A DNA stretch of 64,000 nt. Source: Polyangia bacterium (GTDB taxonomy: Bacteria > Myxococcota_A > Polyangia > Nannocystales > Nannocystaceae). The notes beneath the pieces are model-generated. The model saw nothing but the letters and a program-made list of their open reading frames with translations. It had not been told where the DNA came from and did not search any database. Each line of letters opens with the position of its first letter. Position 1 is the stretch's first letter. Location of the stretch: contig JAUIKS010000013.1 of NCBI GenBank assembly GCA_030430565.1, positions 186,001-250,000 on the forward strand. Reading direction: 5' to 3'. A program made the position numbers and the translations under genes. Below are positions 10,847 through 21,319 of this stretch, one piece after another.

Positions 10847-11017
10847 ATGCGACGTCACTGGATCATCAAGAATCGAGAGTCGAAGAAGGGCGCGCGGCGC
10901 CCCGAGATGCGACCGGTGCTAGAGCTGCCGCTCATCGCTCCTGAGGAGAAGCGTCCCGTCATCGAGGAGGAACCCGCGAGCGAGCGAGGCGTCGCTGTGA
11001 TCGACTTCTACATCTGA
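10847..11017 (+). CDS. Small hypothetical protein (56 aa) ending in VIDFYI
   Basis: An ATG-started frame of 56 codons directly followed, 30 bases on, by the strongest terminator in the window; this is the main argument that it is expressed. The product has a basic first third (MRRHWIIKNRESKKGARRPE), an acidic Glu-rich middle (APEEKRPVIEEEPASE) and an aromatic tail VIDFYI. The frame stays open upstream to 10673, but that part is Arg-rich and looks non-coding. No signal peptide or membrane helix is seen. I do not recognise it. A short regulatory peptide or a precursor peptide is possible, but no modifying enzyme lies next to it. Confidence 0.42.
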   Translation: MRRHWIIKNRESKKGARRPEMRPVLELPLIAPEEKRPVIEEEPASERGVAVIDFYI

Positions 11018-11047
11018 ATCACCGGCAACGACCGACGCGCTGAGTAA

Positions 11048-11090
11048 AAGAGAGGGATGGCTGTCAAGAGCCATTCCTCTCTTGTTTGGT
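11048..11090 (+). terminator. Strong rho-independent terminator
   Basis: A 15-bp stem with one G-T pair (11048-11062 with 11069-11083) has a 6-nt loop and is followed by GTTTGGTTGT. The stem is AT-richer than its surroundings. It closes the transcript of the small gene ending at 11017 and insulates the regulator gene at 11239. Confidence 0.8.
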
Positions 11091-11238
11091 TGTGCTGCAT
11101 CACAAGTTGTTCATTGGGTCAGGTTCAGGCGGAGAAATGGCTTTGGAACAATCTGTATTCTGGGACACGTTCAAGTCTTGCGGGAAAGGCGCCAGCGATC
11201 GGCTTTCCGTTCCACCCGGTGGTTGGTAGCCTCAGCCC

Positions 11239-12615
<1,377 letters not shown>

Positions 12616-12641
12616 TCGCCGCGCTTCGCTCGCGTGGCGAG

Positions 12642-12667
12642 GGACCGCTTCGACGTCGGAGCGGTCC
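12642..12667 (+). terminator. Hairpin after the FHA regulator gene
   Basis: An 8-bp perfect stem (GGACCGCT at 12642-12649 with AGCGGTCC at 12660-12667) and a 10-nt loop begin 27 bases past the stop. There is no T-tract, so termination is only a suggestion. Confidence 0.35.
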
Positions 12668-12861
12668 TCCGTTCGTTGGTTCGTGCGCGGATGACTCCGA
12701 CGCGCTCCCGCGCCCTTCGAGCGCCGTCGATCGGCACGCAAACGGACGACGGCGCCGATCGATCTACGGGGAAGTGACGGTTCTTCGCGTCGGAGTTCGC
12801 GTCAATAGCGCAAGACGTGCGTCGTGATACGAGGCGCTTGCAAACAGGGCTGGTAGCTGGT

Positions 12862-12890
12862 TTGAAATTCATTGAGGCTCGCGTACGAAT
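12862..12890 (+). promoter_or_regulatory. Candidate sigma70-type promoter of the folP-cdaA block
   Basis: TTGAAA (12862-12867) matches five of six bases of the -35 consensus. TACGAAT begins 16 bases later (12884-12890) as a weak -10. The folP ATG is 15 bases further on. This stretch is locally AT-richer than its surroundings. Only sequence resemblance supports it. Confidence 0.35.
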
Positions 12891-12905
12891 CGCCTGTCCC
12901 ATCGG

Positions 12906-13871
12906 ATGCCCGAAGATGACGAACAATCGTCCGGGATGTCGTCAGTCCGCTGGCGGCACGCGCTCGGATCACTCTCGCTGTCGCGCGCGCGCGTGATGGC
13001 GATCGTGAACGTTACGCCGGACAGCTTCTTCGACGGCGGGCAGTTCCTCGGTGAGCACGACGCGGCGGCCGACGTGCCGGCGGTCCGCTCGCGGTGTCGC
13101 GCGTTCGTTCGTGAAGGCGCGGCGATCCTCGATGTCGGCGGCGAGTCGACGCGGCCAGGCGCGCGCCCGGTTGAGCCGGCGGCCGAGCGGGCGCGGGTCG
13201 AGCCGGTGATCCGCGCGCTCGCCTCGGACCCCGAGCTCGACGGCGCGGTGGTCAGCGTCGACACGCGCAGGGCCTCGGTGGCCCGCGCCGCGCTCGCGGC
13301 CGGCGCGGCGATCATCAACGATGTCTCCGGCCTCGCCGACCCGGCGATGGCGACGGTCGCCGCCGAGGCCGGCGCCGGCCTCGTCATCGGGCATCTTCGA
13401 GGTGTCCCCGAGACCATGCAGGCGCGGATCAGCTTCGCCGCGCTCGTCCGCGAGGTCGGGGACGAGCTGTCGGCCGCGGTCGCGCGCGCGCTCCGTGAAG
13501 GTGTCTCGAAGGACAGGATTATGATCGACCCGGGGATCGGCTTCGGCAAGACGGCGGCGCAGAGCGCCGCGCTCGTCGTCGCCGCGCGGGCGCTGCGGGA
13601 GCGCGTGGGGTGCCCGGTGCTGATCGGCGCGAGCCGGAAGTCGTTCTTAGGCGCGATCACCCGGCGCGCGGCCTCCGAGCGCCTGAGCGGGAGCCTGGCG
13701 GCGGCGCTGCTCGCCGTCCAGCACGGCGCGAGCGTGGTCCGGGTGCACGACGTCGCGGCGACCGTGGACGCGCTGCGCGTCGCGTCGGCGCTGGGCGCCG
13801 CGCACGCTGAGTTCGTCGCGCCGGCCCCCGAGGGGCTTCGCGGCGCGCCCCAGAGAGGAGCGGCGCGGTGA
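12906..13871 (+). CDS. folP: Dihydropteroate synthase
   Basis: TIM-barrel enzyme joining 4-aminobenzoate to hydroxymethyldihydropterin diphosphate in folate synthesis. Family motifs are all present: MAIVNVTPDSFFDGG, ILDVGGESTRPGA, VSVDTRR, IINDVSGL, DPGIGFGKT, and IGASRKSFLG carrying the substrate-binding residues. Its 321 aa are slightly long because of an N-terminal extension; an in-frame ATG at 12936 is an alternative start. The stop overlaps the GTG of cdaA by four bases. folP beside cdaA-cdaR-glmM echoes the order in other bacteria, where folP or ftsH precede glmM. Confidence 0.95.
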   Translation: MPEDDEQSSGMSSVRWRHALGSLSLSRARVMAIVNVTPDSFFDGGQFLGEHDAAADVPAVRSRCRAFVREGAAILDVGGESTRPGARPVEPAAERARVEPVIRALASDPELDGAVVSVDTRRASVARAALAAGAAIINDVSGLADPAMATVAAEAGAGLVIGHLRGVPETMQARISFAALVREVGDELSAAVARALREGVSKDRIMIDPGIGFGKTAAQSAALVVAARALRERVGCPVLIGASRKSFLGAITRRAASERLSGSLAAALLAVQHGASVVRVHDVAATVDALRVASALGAAHAEFVAPAPEGLRGAPQRGAAR

Positions 13872-14770
13872 AGCCCAGCGAGTTTATCGCCGCGCTGGCG
13901 TGGAACGACGCCCTCGACTTCGGGCTGCTCCTGGTCATCTTCTACGGCACGCTGCGGCTGCTGCACGGCACGCGCGCGATCCCGGTGCTGCTCGCGGTCG
14001 CGTTCTTCGGCGCCGTCGCGGCCACGGCCCAGCAGCTCGACCTGGTGGCCGTCGCCGCGCTGATCAAGTTCTTCCTCGAGTACGTGATCATCATCTTGAT
14101 CGTCGTGTTCCACCAGGAGATCCGGCGGCTGCTGCTGCGCGTGGGGCAGCGGCTCGCGCCGCGCGGGCGCAGGCAGGCCGCGCTCTCGGCGGTCGGCGAG
14201 CTCGTGCTGGCGACCGAGCGGCTCAAGCGGGCGAAGATCGGCGCGCTGTTCATCCTGCGCGGGGAGCTCGACGTGCTCGACACGGTCAGCGATCGCGGTC
14301 GAGAGATCGGCGCCGATCTGCACGCGGACACCCTCGTCGCGCTGATGATCCCGCACCCGATCAACCTGGCGCACGACGGCGCGGTGCTGATCCAGGACTT
14401 CCGGATCACGCGGGCCGGCGTGATCTGCCCGCTGACGCACCGCGAGGACCTCGACCCGCAGTTCGGGACGCGGCACCGTGGCGCGATCGGGATGACGGAA
14501 GAGACAGACTCACTCGTGGTCGTCGTCAGCGAGGAGCGCGGCGAGATCCGGGTCGCCGCCCGCGGCGAGCTCTCCGAGTCGCTCAACGCCTCGGAGCTCG
14601 AGCAGCGGATCGGCGCGTGGATCGAGCGCCAGTCCGAGGAGCGCCCGCCCGCGGACGCGAGCGTGAGCGCGAGCGAGCGCACGTCGAGCGACCAGAGCCG
14701 CTCGGGCGCGCGGCGGGTCGAGCCCGAGCTGCGCTCGCAGCAGCCGCAGCCGGCGGAGGAGGTCGCCTAG
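13868..14770 (+). CDS. cdaA: CdaA-type diadenylate cyclase
   Basis: Membrane-bound enzyme making the second messenger c-di-AMP from two ATP. Three N-terminal helices (about 18-33, 38-56 and 60-82) anchor a DAC domain (about 105-255). The catalytic DGA motif (HDGAVLI, Asp near residue 170) and the ATP-binding RHR motif (FGTRHRGAIGMTEETDS, near 202) are both intact. A charged tail of about 50 residues follows. It overlaps folP by four bases and is followed after one base by a YbbR/CdaR-like gene and then glmM. This is the cdaA-cdaR-glmM module known from Firmicutes. Confidence 0.93.
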   Translation: MKPSEFIAALAWNDALDFGLLLVIFYGTLRLLHGTRAIPVLLAVAFFGAVAATAQQLDLVAVAALIKFFLEYVIIILIVVFHQEIRRLLLRVGQRLAPRGRRQAALSAVGELVLATERLKRAKIGALFILRGELDVLDTVSDRGREIGADLHADTLVALMIPHPINLAHDGAVLIQDFRITRAGVICPLTHREDLDPQFGTRHRGAIGMTEETDSLVVVVSEERGEIRVAARGELSESLNASELEQRIGAWIERQSEERPPADASVSASERTSSDQSRSGARRVEPELRSQQPQPAEEVA

Positions 14771-14771
14771 G

Positions 14772-15839
14772 GTGACGCGCTTTCGTCCGCTGCGGTGGCT
14801 CGCGGGGCTGCTGTTTGACCACTGGGGCACCAAGGCGACCGCGCTGCTGCTCGCGTCGGTGTTCTTCATCATCATGCGCGAGGACGTGACGCGGCAGTTC
14901 GCGATCCCGCTGCACGTGATCGACGACCCCGAGCGCGTGCTGATGACGAAGCTGCCGGAGACCGTGACGGTCGAGGTGCACGGCTCGTGGAGCCGGATCA
15001 ACAGGCTGAGCGCGAACGACCTCGGGACGCTCGAGCTGGACATGAAGAAGGTCAAGGAGGGCGCGCTGCACATCGACGAGTCGAAGCTCGTGATGCCCGG
15101 CGGCGTGATCCTGCGATCGCTGATCTACGACGGCGTCGATGTCCGCTTTGATCCGATGATCGAGCGCGAGTTCCCGGTCAAGCCGGTGATCCCCGTGACC
15201 GTGCACGCCGACTACGAGTACGTCGGGCTGACGACGAGCCCAGCGCGCATTACGCTGCGCGGGCCGAAGTCGGTGATCCAGGAGATCAGCTCGCTGGCGA
15301 CCGAGCCCGAGGAGTTCAAGAACATCACGCACAACGTGGAGATCGTGAAGAGCGTGCTGCGGCCGCGCGAGAAGGTCGAGTTCGCGGGCATGGAGAAGGG
15401 CGAGCGCCCGGAGGTGACCATCAAGATCATGGTCCAGCCCAAGCCTGGCGAGCGCGAGGTCATGGTCCCGCTGGGCGCGGTCCCGGAGCTCGTGCCGAAG
15501 ACCATGACGCTGCCGAAGTCGTTCCCGGTGGCGATCCGTGGGCCGCGGCCGGACCTGCGCAAGGTCGACGGGCTCAAGGAGCCGGTGACGGCGACGATCA
15601 AGATCGAGCCGCCGCGACCCGGCGAGGAGGGGTCGATCCGGGGGACCTTGATCGTCGACTTCGCCCTGGGCGCGGGTGTCCCCGAGGACATCGCCGGGAG
15701 CCTCTCGCTGTACCCGGCGCGCCGGCGCTTCCCGATCACCGACGGGGAGGAGCCGATCCCGAGCAAGGCCGGGGCCGCCGCGAAGGGCAGGCCGCCGGCG
15801 GACGGCGCGAACGGGGTCCGGACGCCGAAGCCACGCTGA
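14772..15839 (+). CDS. cdaR: YbbR-domain protein, likely CdaR regulator of CdaA
   Basis: A 355-residue protein with one N-terminal membrane helix (about 21-36, [14 protein letters not shown]) followed by an extracytoplasmic region that can hold three to four YbbR-like repeats of about 80 residues (strands such as [17 protein letters not shown] and [13 protein letters not shown]). In Firmicutes CdaR binds and modulates CdaA. The gene lies one base after cdaA and upstream of glmM, exactly the conserved position. It ends with an Ala/Lys/Pro-rich tail. GTG start. Confidence 0.82.
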   Translation: MTRFRPLRWLAGLLFDHWGTKATALLLASVFFIIMREDVTRQFAIPLHVIDDPERVLMTKLPETVTVEVHGSWSRINRLSANDLGTLELDMKKVKEGALHIDESKLVMPGGVILRSLIYDGVDVRFDPMIEREFPVKPVIPVTVHADYEYVGLTTSPARITLRGPKSVIQEISSLATEPEEFKNITHNVEIVKSVLRPREKVEFAGMEKGERPEVTIKIMVQPKPGEREVMVPLGAVPELVPKTMTLPKSFPVAIRGPRPDLRKVDGLKEPVTATIKIEPPRPGEEGSIRGTLIVDFALGAGVPEDIAGSLSLYPARRRFPITDGEEPIPSKAGAAAKGRPPADGANGVRTPKPR

Positions 15840-15906
15840 GCCCGGCGACGAGCGCTGCCAGGATCGCGCTGGCGGTCGACTCGACGCTCGTATTACAACT
15901 GCGTCC

Positions 15907-17331
15907 ATGGCCAATGTGCGCGTTGTGGTCACGGAGCCGGAGCCGAGGTGCGAGGCCGTCGCGAAGTCGAGGCGAACGCGGCGGTTGTTCGGCACGGACG
16001 GGATCCGGGGGCCGGCCAACGTCGCGCCGATGACCCCCGACACCGCGATGCGGCTCGGGATGGCGGTCGCGGCTCACTTCGGTCGCCACGGGCGCGTCAT
16101 CGTCGGCAAGGACACGCGGCTCTCGGGCTACATGTTCGAGAACGCGATCGCGGCGGGCGTGTGCGCGATGGGGGCGGACGTGATGTTGATCGGGCCGATG
16201 CCGACGCCGGCGATCGCGTACATCGCCCAGTCGATGCGCGCGGACGCGGGCATCGTCATCTCGGCGAGCCACAACCCGTTCTCCGACAACGGGATCAAGC
16301 TGTTCGCGTTTGACGGCTTCAAGCTGCCGGACGAGGTCGAGGCCGAGGTCGAGCGCCTGATGGAGCCCGGGGCGCTGGACCGCCGGGTCGCGACCGGTCG
16401 CGAGATCGGGCGGGCGATCCGGATCGACGACGCCGCGGGCCGCTACATCACGCACACGAAGTACGCGTTCCCGGATCACCTCAAGCTGGACGGGATCCGG
16501 ATCGTCGTCGACTGCGCGCACGGAGCCGCCTACAAGGTCGCGCCGACGGTGCTGCGCGAGCTGGGCGCGGAGGTGATCGCGATCGGCGTGCAGCCCAACG
16601 GGACCAACATCAACGAGAAGTGCGGGGCGGTGCACCCCCAGGAGATGTGCGCCCACGTGCAGCGCTACCGCGCCGACGTCGGCATCGCGCTCGACGGCGA
16701 CGCCGATCGGGTGGTGTTCAGCGACAGCCGCGGCGAGCTCATCGACGGCGACGCGATCCTGGCGATCTGCGGGCACGCGATGAAGCGCGCGGGGACGCTT
16801 AAGGGCGACACCGTCGTGGCGACGGTGATGTCGAACCTGGGGCTGCAGCGATCGCTGGAGAAGGCGGGGGCGCGCCTCTTGCGGACGCCGGTCGGCGATC
16901 GATATGTCGTCGAGGCCATGCGCGAGGGCGGCTACATCCTCGGCGGCGAGCAGTCGGGGCACATGGTGTTTCTGGATCACGCGACGACCGGGGACGGCAC
17001 GGTCGCGGCGCTGCAGGTGCTCTCGATCATGCAGCAGACCGGCCGCTCGCTGCGCGACCTGGCGACCGTGATGACGAAGCTGCCGCAGGTCACTCGCTCG
17101 CTGCGGGTCGCGCGGAAGGTGCCGCTGGCCGAGCTGCCGCAGGTGATGAAGGTGGTGCGGGACGTCGAGTCAAAATTGGGCGAGGACGGGCGCGCGCTGA
17201 TCCGCTACTCGGGCACCGAGTCGAAGCTGCGGGTGATGCTCGAGGGACCCGACGAGGCCGAACTCGACGAGCTCGCGGGGCGGATCCTCGAGACGGCGGC
17301 CGCGTCGCTCGCCAGCGCGGAGGGCGAGTAG
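15907..17331 (+). CDS. glmM: Phosphoglucosamine mutase
   Basis: Converts glucosamine-6-phosphate to glucosamine-1-phosphate for UDP-GlcNAc, peptidoglycan and lipopolysaccharide synthesis. It has [11 protein letters not shown], the phosphoserine loop [15 protein letters not shown] (catalytic Ser near residue 121), the metal site LDGDADR, the substrate loop [10 protein letters not shown] and the C-terminal phosphate-binding [12 protein letters not shown]. The frame is open from 15676, but the ATG at 15907 gives 474 aa with about 24 extra residues before the conserved start. A -10-like TATTAC lies 18 bases upstream. It follows cdaR and touches the next gene with no spacer. Confidence 0.96.
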   Translation: MANVRVVVTEPEPRCEAVAKSRRTRRLFGTDGIRGPANVAPMTPDTAMRLGMAVAAHFGRHGRVIVGKDTRLSGYMFENAIAAGVCAMGADVMLIGPMPTPAIAYIAQSMRADAGIVISASHNPFSDNGIKLFAFDGFKLPDEVEAEVERLMEPGALDRRVATGREIGRAIRIDDAAGRYITHTKYAFPDHLKLDGIRIVVDCAHGAAYKVAPTVLRELGAEVIAIGVQPNGTNINEKCGAVHPQEMCAHVQRYRADVGIALDGDADRVVFSDSRGELIDGDAILAICGHAMKRAGTLKGDTVVATVMSNLGLQRSLEKAGARLLRTPVGDRYVVEAMREGGYILGGEQSGHMVFLDHATTGDGTVAALQVLSIMQQTGRSLRDLATVMTKLPQVTRSLRVARKVPLAELPQVMKVVRDVESKLGEDGRALIRYSGTESKLRVMLEGPDEAELDELAGRILETAAASLASAEGE

Positions 17332-18996
17332 ATGGCCACGCGGCGCAGCGCGACCACGCGCGACGCGGCCGCGCTGTGGTCGGCCGCGCGCTCGCTGGCG
17401 AGCGATCGCTACTCGATCGAGGTGCTCGAGATGCCCTCGCCGGTGCTGATGGAGCGCGCGGCGCTGTGCGTTGCGACGGAGGTCGTCTCGCTGATCGAGG
17501 CCTGGCCCGCGCCGATCCGCGGCGTCTTCGTGGTCTGCGGTCCGGGCAACAACGGCGGCGACGGCGTGGCGGTCGCGCGGATCCTCGCCGCCCGCGGGCT
17601 CGGCCTGCGCGTGGCGGGACGAGTGGTGACGACGCGCCACAACGCGTCCGTGGCGGCGCAGCTGCGGCGAGCGTCCACGCAGGGCGTGATCGTGACGACC
17701 GCCGGCGCCGACGCGGATGGCAGCGCGGGCCTCGGCGCGCCGCTCGACGCGGAGTGGTTGATCGTCGACGGCCTGCTCGGGACCGGATCCAAGGGGGCGC
17801 CGCGCGGCGCGGTCGCGGACGCGGTCGAGTGGATCAACCGCTGCGCGGGGCCGCGGGTCGCGATCGATCTGCCGACCGGCGTGGATCCCGATCGCGGTCG
17901 CGTCGCCGGCCTCGCGGCGCGCGTCGATCGTACGGTGTCGTTTCAGCGCAGTAAGCCCGGCCTGCACATCACGCCAGGTCGCGCGTTCGCGGGCGAGGTC
18001 GTGATCGCCGACATCGGCCTGGTCGATCGCGGGCCGCAGGCCGAGCAATTTCCCCTCGGGGTGCGGGCGGCCGCGCTGATCGACCCCGGCGCGGTCGCGG
18101 CGGTGGTGCGCGGGCTCAAGCCGGGTCGACACAAGGGCGAGCGCGGGCACGTGGCGATCGTCGGCGGGAGCGCGGGGACGCCGGGCGCGGCGGTGCTCGC
18201 GGGCGCGGCGGCGCTGCGCGCCGGGGCGGGCCTCGTGACGGTGGTCTCGCGCGAGCCGGAGGTGCAGTCGCAGCTGCTGGCGACGCGCCCCGAGCTGATG
18301 GTGCGCGCGCCCGAGGGCGAAGTGATGCACGCGGGGGCGGGGGCGCTGGTCGTCGGGCCAGGTCTCACGCAGCGCGCACCAAGCGTGTTCGCGCGGCTGT
18401 TTCGTGGCGACACGCGACCGGCGATCTGGGACGCTTCGGCGCTGGATGATGTCCCCGCGCAGACCGACTCTGATTTGGCCGGACCGCGGATCATGACGCC
18501 GCACCCCGGGGAGGCGGCGCGGCTGTTGACGCGCCTCACGGCGCAGGAGTGGAGCGCGAAGGACGTGCAGGCCGACCGGTTCGCGGCGGTCGTCGAGATC
18601 GCGCGGCGCACGGGCGCGGTCGTGGTGCTGAAGGGCGAGGGCACCCTGGTGTCGGACGGGCAGCGCGTCGCGATCTGCGTCAGCGGCGGACCCGGCCTGG
18701 CGACCGCCGGCTCCGGCGATTGCCTGGCGGGGATCATCGGCGCGCTCCTCGCGCGTGGGGCGCGTGCGTGGGAGGCCGCGTGCGCCGGCGTGCATCTTCA
18801 CGGCCTCGCGGGCGAGCGCGCGATCGTGGCCAAGCCGGGCCCCGTGGCCCTCGATATCGCGGACGCGGCGGGCGAGGTCGTGGCGGAACTTGGCCCGGGG
18901 GCTGTTGTCCCTTCGAAGGTCGCCAGCTCCGGAGTGGACCGGGCGCGCGACGTTGGGAGCGACCATGCACGATGGCCACGAGTCCGGCACGGGTAG
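17332..18996 (+). CDS. nnr: Bifunctional NAD(P)H-hydrate epimerase/dehydratase
   Basis: Repairs damaged NADHX and NADPHX. The N-terminal half (about 20-240) is the epimerase (YjeF_N-like, with VVCGPGNNGGDGVAVARIL and AIDLPTGVDPDRG). The C-terminal half (about 255-520) is the ADP- or ATP-dependent dehydratase (GHVAIVGGSAGTPGAAVL, the PHPGEAARLL motif and GSGDCLAGIIGALLARG with the catalytic Asp). The 554 aa length fits the fused Nnr/YjeF enzyme. The ATG follows the glmM stop directly. The last 30 or so residues are low-information and may be a loose tail. Confidence 0.92.
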   Translation: MATRRSATTRDAAALWSAARSLASDRYSIEVLEMPSPVLMERAALCVATEVVSLIEAWPAPIRGVFVVCGPGNNGGDGVAVARILAARGLGLRVAGRVVTTRHNASVAAQLRRASTQGVIVTTAGADADGSAGLGAPLDAEWLIVDGLLGTGSKGAPRGAVADAVEWINRCAGPRVAIDLPTGVDPDRGRVAGLAARVDRTVSFQRSKPGLHITPGRAFAGEVVIADIGLVDRGPQAEQFPLGVRAAALIDPGAVAAVVRGLKPGRHKGERGHVAIVGGSAGTPGAAVLAGAAALRAGAGLVTVVSREPEVQSQLLATRPELMVRAPEGEVMHAGAGALVVGPGLTQRAPSVFARLFRGDTRPAIWDASALDDVPAQTDSDLAGPRIMTPHPGEAARLLTRLTAQEWSAKDVQADRFAAVVEIARRTGAVVVLKGEGTLVSDGQRVAICVSGGPGLATAGSGDCLAGIIGALLARGARAWEAACAGVHLHGLAGERAIVAKPGPVALDIADAAGEVVAELGPGAVVPSKVASSGVDRARDVGSDHARWPRVRHG

Positions 18997-19063
18997 GCAG
19001 CAGCGACAACTTCCGCGCGGGAGACCGCGCGGGGGACCGCAAAAGTGTGGCAAGTTGGGGCCC

Positions 19064-20218
19064 GTGACGAGCGAGAACGGATCTGCCCACAGCAACCGAT
19101 CGCGGGGGCGCTGGCTCCAGCTCTCCTGCGCGCTGCTCGGCCTCGCGCTGGTGGGCGGCGGCTGCGACGGCGGCGACACGCCCCACACGCCCGCGCCGCT
19201 GCAGGCGGTCCCGAAGGTCCAGGACGGTCCGAGCGTCGAGGACGCCAAGGCCGCGGTGGATCCGGCGACCCTGGCGAAGCGCGTGGGCGAGGCCAACCAG
19301 CGGATCTCGGCGCTCGATCGCAAGGACGGCGCCGCGCTCCAGGCCGCGCTGACGGAGCTGTCGCCGGGCCTGCGCGAGGTGGTCGAGAAAGCGGAGGACG
19401 CGAGCGTGCGCGCGGGCGCGAGCCTGCTGCTCGGCAACCTCCACGAGTGGAACGGGGACATGCGCGCCGCGATCTCGTTCTACAGCCAGGCGAAGGATCT
19501 GATCCCCGAGGATCCCGAGGTTCACCAGCTGTTGGCGATCGCGCTGGCGAGCGATCGGCAGTACAGCCGGGCCGCGACCACGCAGAAGTTCTACGTCGAC
19601 AAGACGCCCTACGACCTCGAGGGGCACCTGCTGCACGGGCAGCTGTGGGTCCAGGCCGCGAACAACGACAAGGCGATCGAGGCCTACGCGGCCTACGAGG
19701 TCGCGCGTCAGGTGCTGCTCGACTGCCTGTCGGCGCGCGTGTCCGAGGACGGCGACTACACGAAGCCGGTCGAGGAGCGGCGGATCTGCGCGCTCGCGCT
19801 GGCGCCCGCGCTCGACAACGGCACTGCGGTCGCGCTGGCCTCGGTGCTGCAGGCCGACCCCGATCTGTCGGTGCGTCAGGCGGTGATCGAGACCATGGGC
19901 ACGCAGCGCCTGGCGTCCTACAAAGAGCCGTTGCAGGCGCTCTTGGAGGTCGAGAAAGACGCGGACACCCTCGAGGTCCTCAAGTGGGCGATCGCGGAGA
20001 TCGAGCGCGCGCCGGTGGAGACCAGCCAGGAGCCCGTGCCGAAGGATCTGGCCGAGAAGGTCGTGAAGGCGGCAGCTGAGGGCGACGCCGAGAAGCCGCG
20101 CGGGAGCGTGGCCGAGGGCGCGAAGATCAAGGACGCGAAGGCGCCGGCCGCTCCGGCTGGCGGCGACGCGAAGGCGGCGGACGCGAAGGCGGCGGACGCG
20201 AAGACGCCGGCCAAGTAG
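19064..20218 (+). CDS. TPR/HEAT-like lipoprotein, function unknown
   Basis: About 384 aa from a GTG at 19064. The frame is open upstream, with an ATG at 18965 inside the previous gene, but 19064 places a signal segment and a Cys (GGGCDGGD, near residue 34) in the right order for a lipoprotein. The mature part has helical repeats: a TPR-like unit (ASLLLGNLHEWNGDMRAAIS, EDPEVHQLLAIALASDRQYS) and a HEAT-like stretch (SVRQAVIETMGTQRLASYKE). The tail is Ala/Lys-rich with a tandem AKAAD unit. It probably acts as a protein-protein scaffold in the envelope; I cannot name a pathway. Confidence 0.62.
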   Translation: MTSENGSAHSNRSRGRWLQLSCALLGLALVGGGCDGGDTPHTPAPLQAVPKVQDGPSVEDAKAAVDPATLAKRVGEANQRISALDRKDGAALQAALTELSPGLREVVEKAEDASVRAGASLLLGNLHEWNGDMRAAISFYSQAKDLIPEDPEVHQLLAIALASDRQYSRAATTQKFYVDKTPYDLEGHLLHGQLWVQAANNDKAIEAYAAYEVARQVLLDCLSARVSEDGDYTKPVEERRICALALAPALDNGTAVALASVLQADPDLSVRQAVIETMGTQRLASYKEPLQALLEVEKDADTLEVLKWAIAEIERAPVETSQEPVPKDLAEKVVKAAAEGDAEKPRGSVAEGAKIKDAKAPAAPAGGDAKAADAKAADAKTPAK

Positions 20219-20275
20219 GCGGGCGAGGGCGCGAGCAGGGCGCGAGCGCGAAGACGAGGAGCCACGCAGGACTCG

Positions 20276-21319
20276 ATGATCAACCGGCGACCGCCAGCCT
20301 CGCTCGAGGTCGCAGCGCTCTCCCATCGATACCTCGGCGCGCCCGTCTACGCGCTCGACGACGTGTCGTTCTCGGTGAAGCCGGGCGAGCGCGTCGGGCT
20401 GCTCGGCCCCAACGGAGCCGGTAAGAGCACGCTGATGCGGGTGTTCTGCGGGTTCTTGCCGGTGCAGACGCGCGGCGAGCGACCGCCGGGGGAGACGCGG
20501 GTCGAGGTCGCGGGCATCGACGTCGCGCGTCGCTCGCTGGCGGTGCGCGAGCGAGTCGGCTACTTGCCCGAGCAGGTGCCGCTGTACCACGAGCTGCGCG
20601 TGCGCGAGCACCTGGCGTTTCGCGCGACCGTCAAGCGGATCCGCCGGCGCGCGCGGGCGGAGGAGATCCGCCGCGTCGCCTCGCTCACCGGCCTCGACGG
20701 CATGCTCGAGACGCCGGTCGCCCAGCTCAGCCGCGGCTACCGCCAGCGCGTCGGGATCGCGGACGCGCTGCTCGGGGCGCCGCCGCTGGTGGTGCTCGAC
20801 GAGCCGACGGTCGGCCTCGACCCCAACCAGGTGCTCGAGATCCGCGCGATGCTGAAGGCGCTCGGCGGCAGCCAGACGCTGATCTTCTCGTCGCACATCC
20901 TCGCCGAGGTCGAGGCGCTCTGCGATCGCGTCGTGATCCTCTCGAAGGGCCGGGTGGTCGCGGACGAGACGGTCGCCAACGCGCTCAACCAGCACACGGT
21001 GATCGTCGAGTGGGAGGGGGCGCGCGGGCGCGTCGAGGCGGTGGTGCGGCAGGCGCTGGCGGCGGCGGCGGCGACCTGCAGCGCGGGCGCCGTCGAGGGC
21101 GGCGAGACCCCTGAGCCGGTGATCCACGAGCGCGCGGGGGGGCGGGTGCACGGCGAGCTGGCCTGCGCGGGCGCGGAGGCGGCCGACGCGGTCTCGGCCG
21201 CGATCGGGCGCGCGAGCCTGCGCGAGAACGTCGCGGTGCTCCGCCTCGAGCGCGGACGCCGGCGGCTCGAGGAGCGCTTCGCCCGGGTCACCGGCGCGGC
21301 CGGGGAGGAGGCGCCGTGA
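20276..21319 (+). CDS. ABC transporter ATPase, GldA-like
   Basis: ATP-binding subunit of an ABC-2 exporter, 347 aa. Walker A is GPNGAGKST (near residue 44), the signature is LSRGYRQRVGIADAL, Walker B is LVVLDEPTVGLDPNQ and the switch His is in IFSSHILAE. A C-terminal extension (about 245-347) with no P-loop features is typical of this subfamily. The stop overlaps the start of the permease gene by four bases. With the two following genes it resembles the GldA/GldFG system first described in Bacteroidetes gliding and common in myxobacteria; the substrate is unknown. Confidence 0.85.
   Translation: MINRRPPASLEVAALSHRYLGAPVYALDDVSFSVKPGERVGLLGPNGAGKSTLMRVFCGFLPVQTRGERPPGETRVEVAGIDVARRSLAVRERVGYLPEQVPLYHELRVREHLAFRATVKRIRRRARAEEIRRVASLTGLDGMLETPVAQLSRGYRQRVGIADALLGAPPLVVLDEPTVGLDPNQVLEIRAMLKALGGSQTLIFSSHILAEVEALCDRVVILSKGRVVADETVANALNQHTVIVEWEGARGRVEAVVRQALAAAAATCSAGAVEGGETPEPVIHERAGGRVHGELACAGAEAADAVSAAIGRASLRENVAVLRLERGRRRLEERFARVTGAAGEEAP

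Noticed and set aside
10446-11238. RNA gene or riboswitch in the gap after fabZ
   Set aside because: Apart from the small gene and its terminator I could not find paired blocks or a known motif.
17170-19461. 763-codon frame on the minus strand
   Set aside because: It overlaps glmM, nnr and the TPR-like lipoprotein, all with clear motifs. The translation is Arg/His/Ala-rich and has no recognisable motif.
18734-21151. 805-codon minus-strand frame
   Set aside because: Complement of the lipoprotein and GldA-like genes, whose Walker motifs are clear; the frame is a GC-driven shadow.
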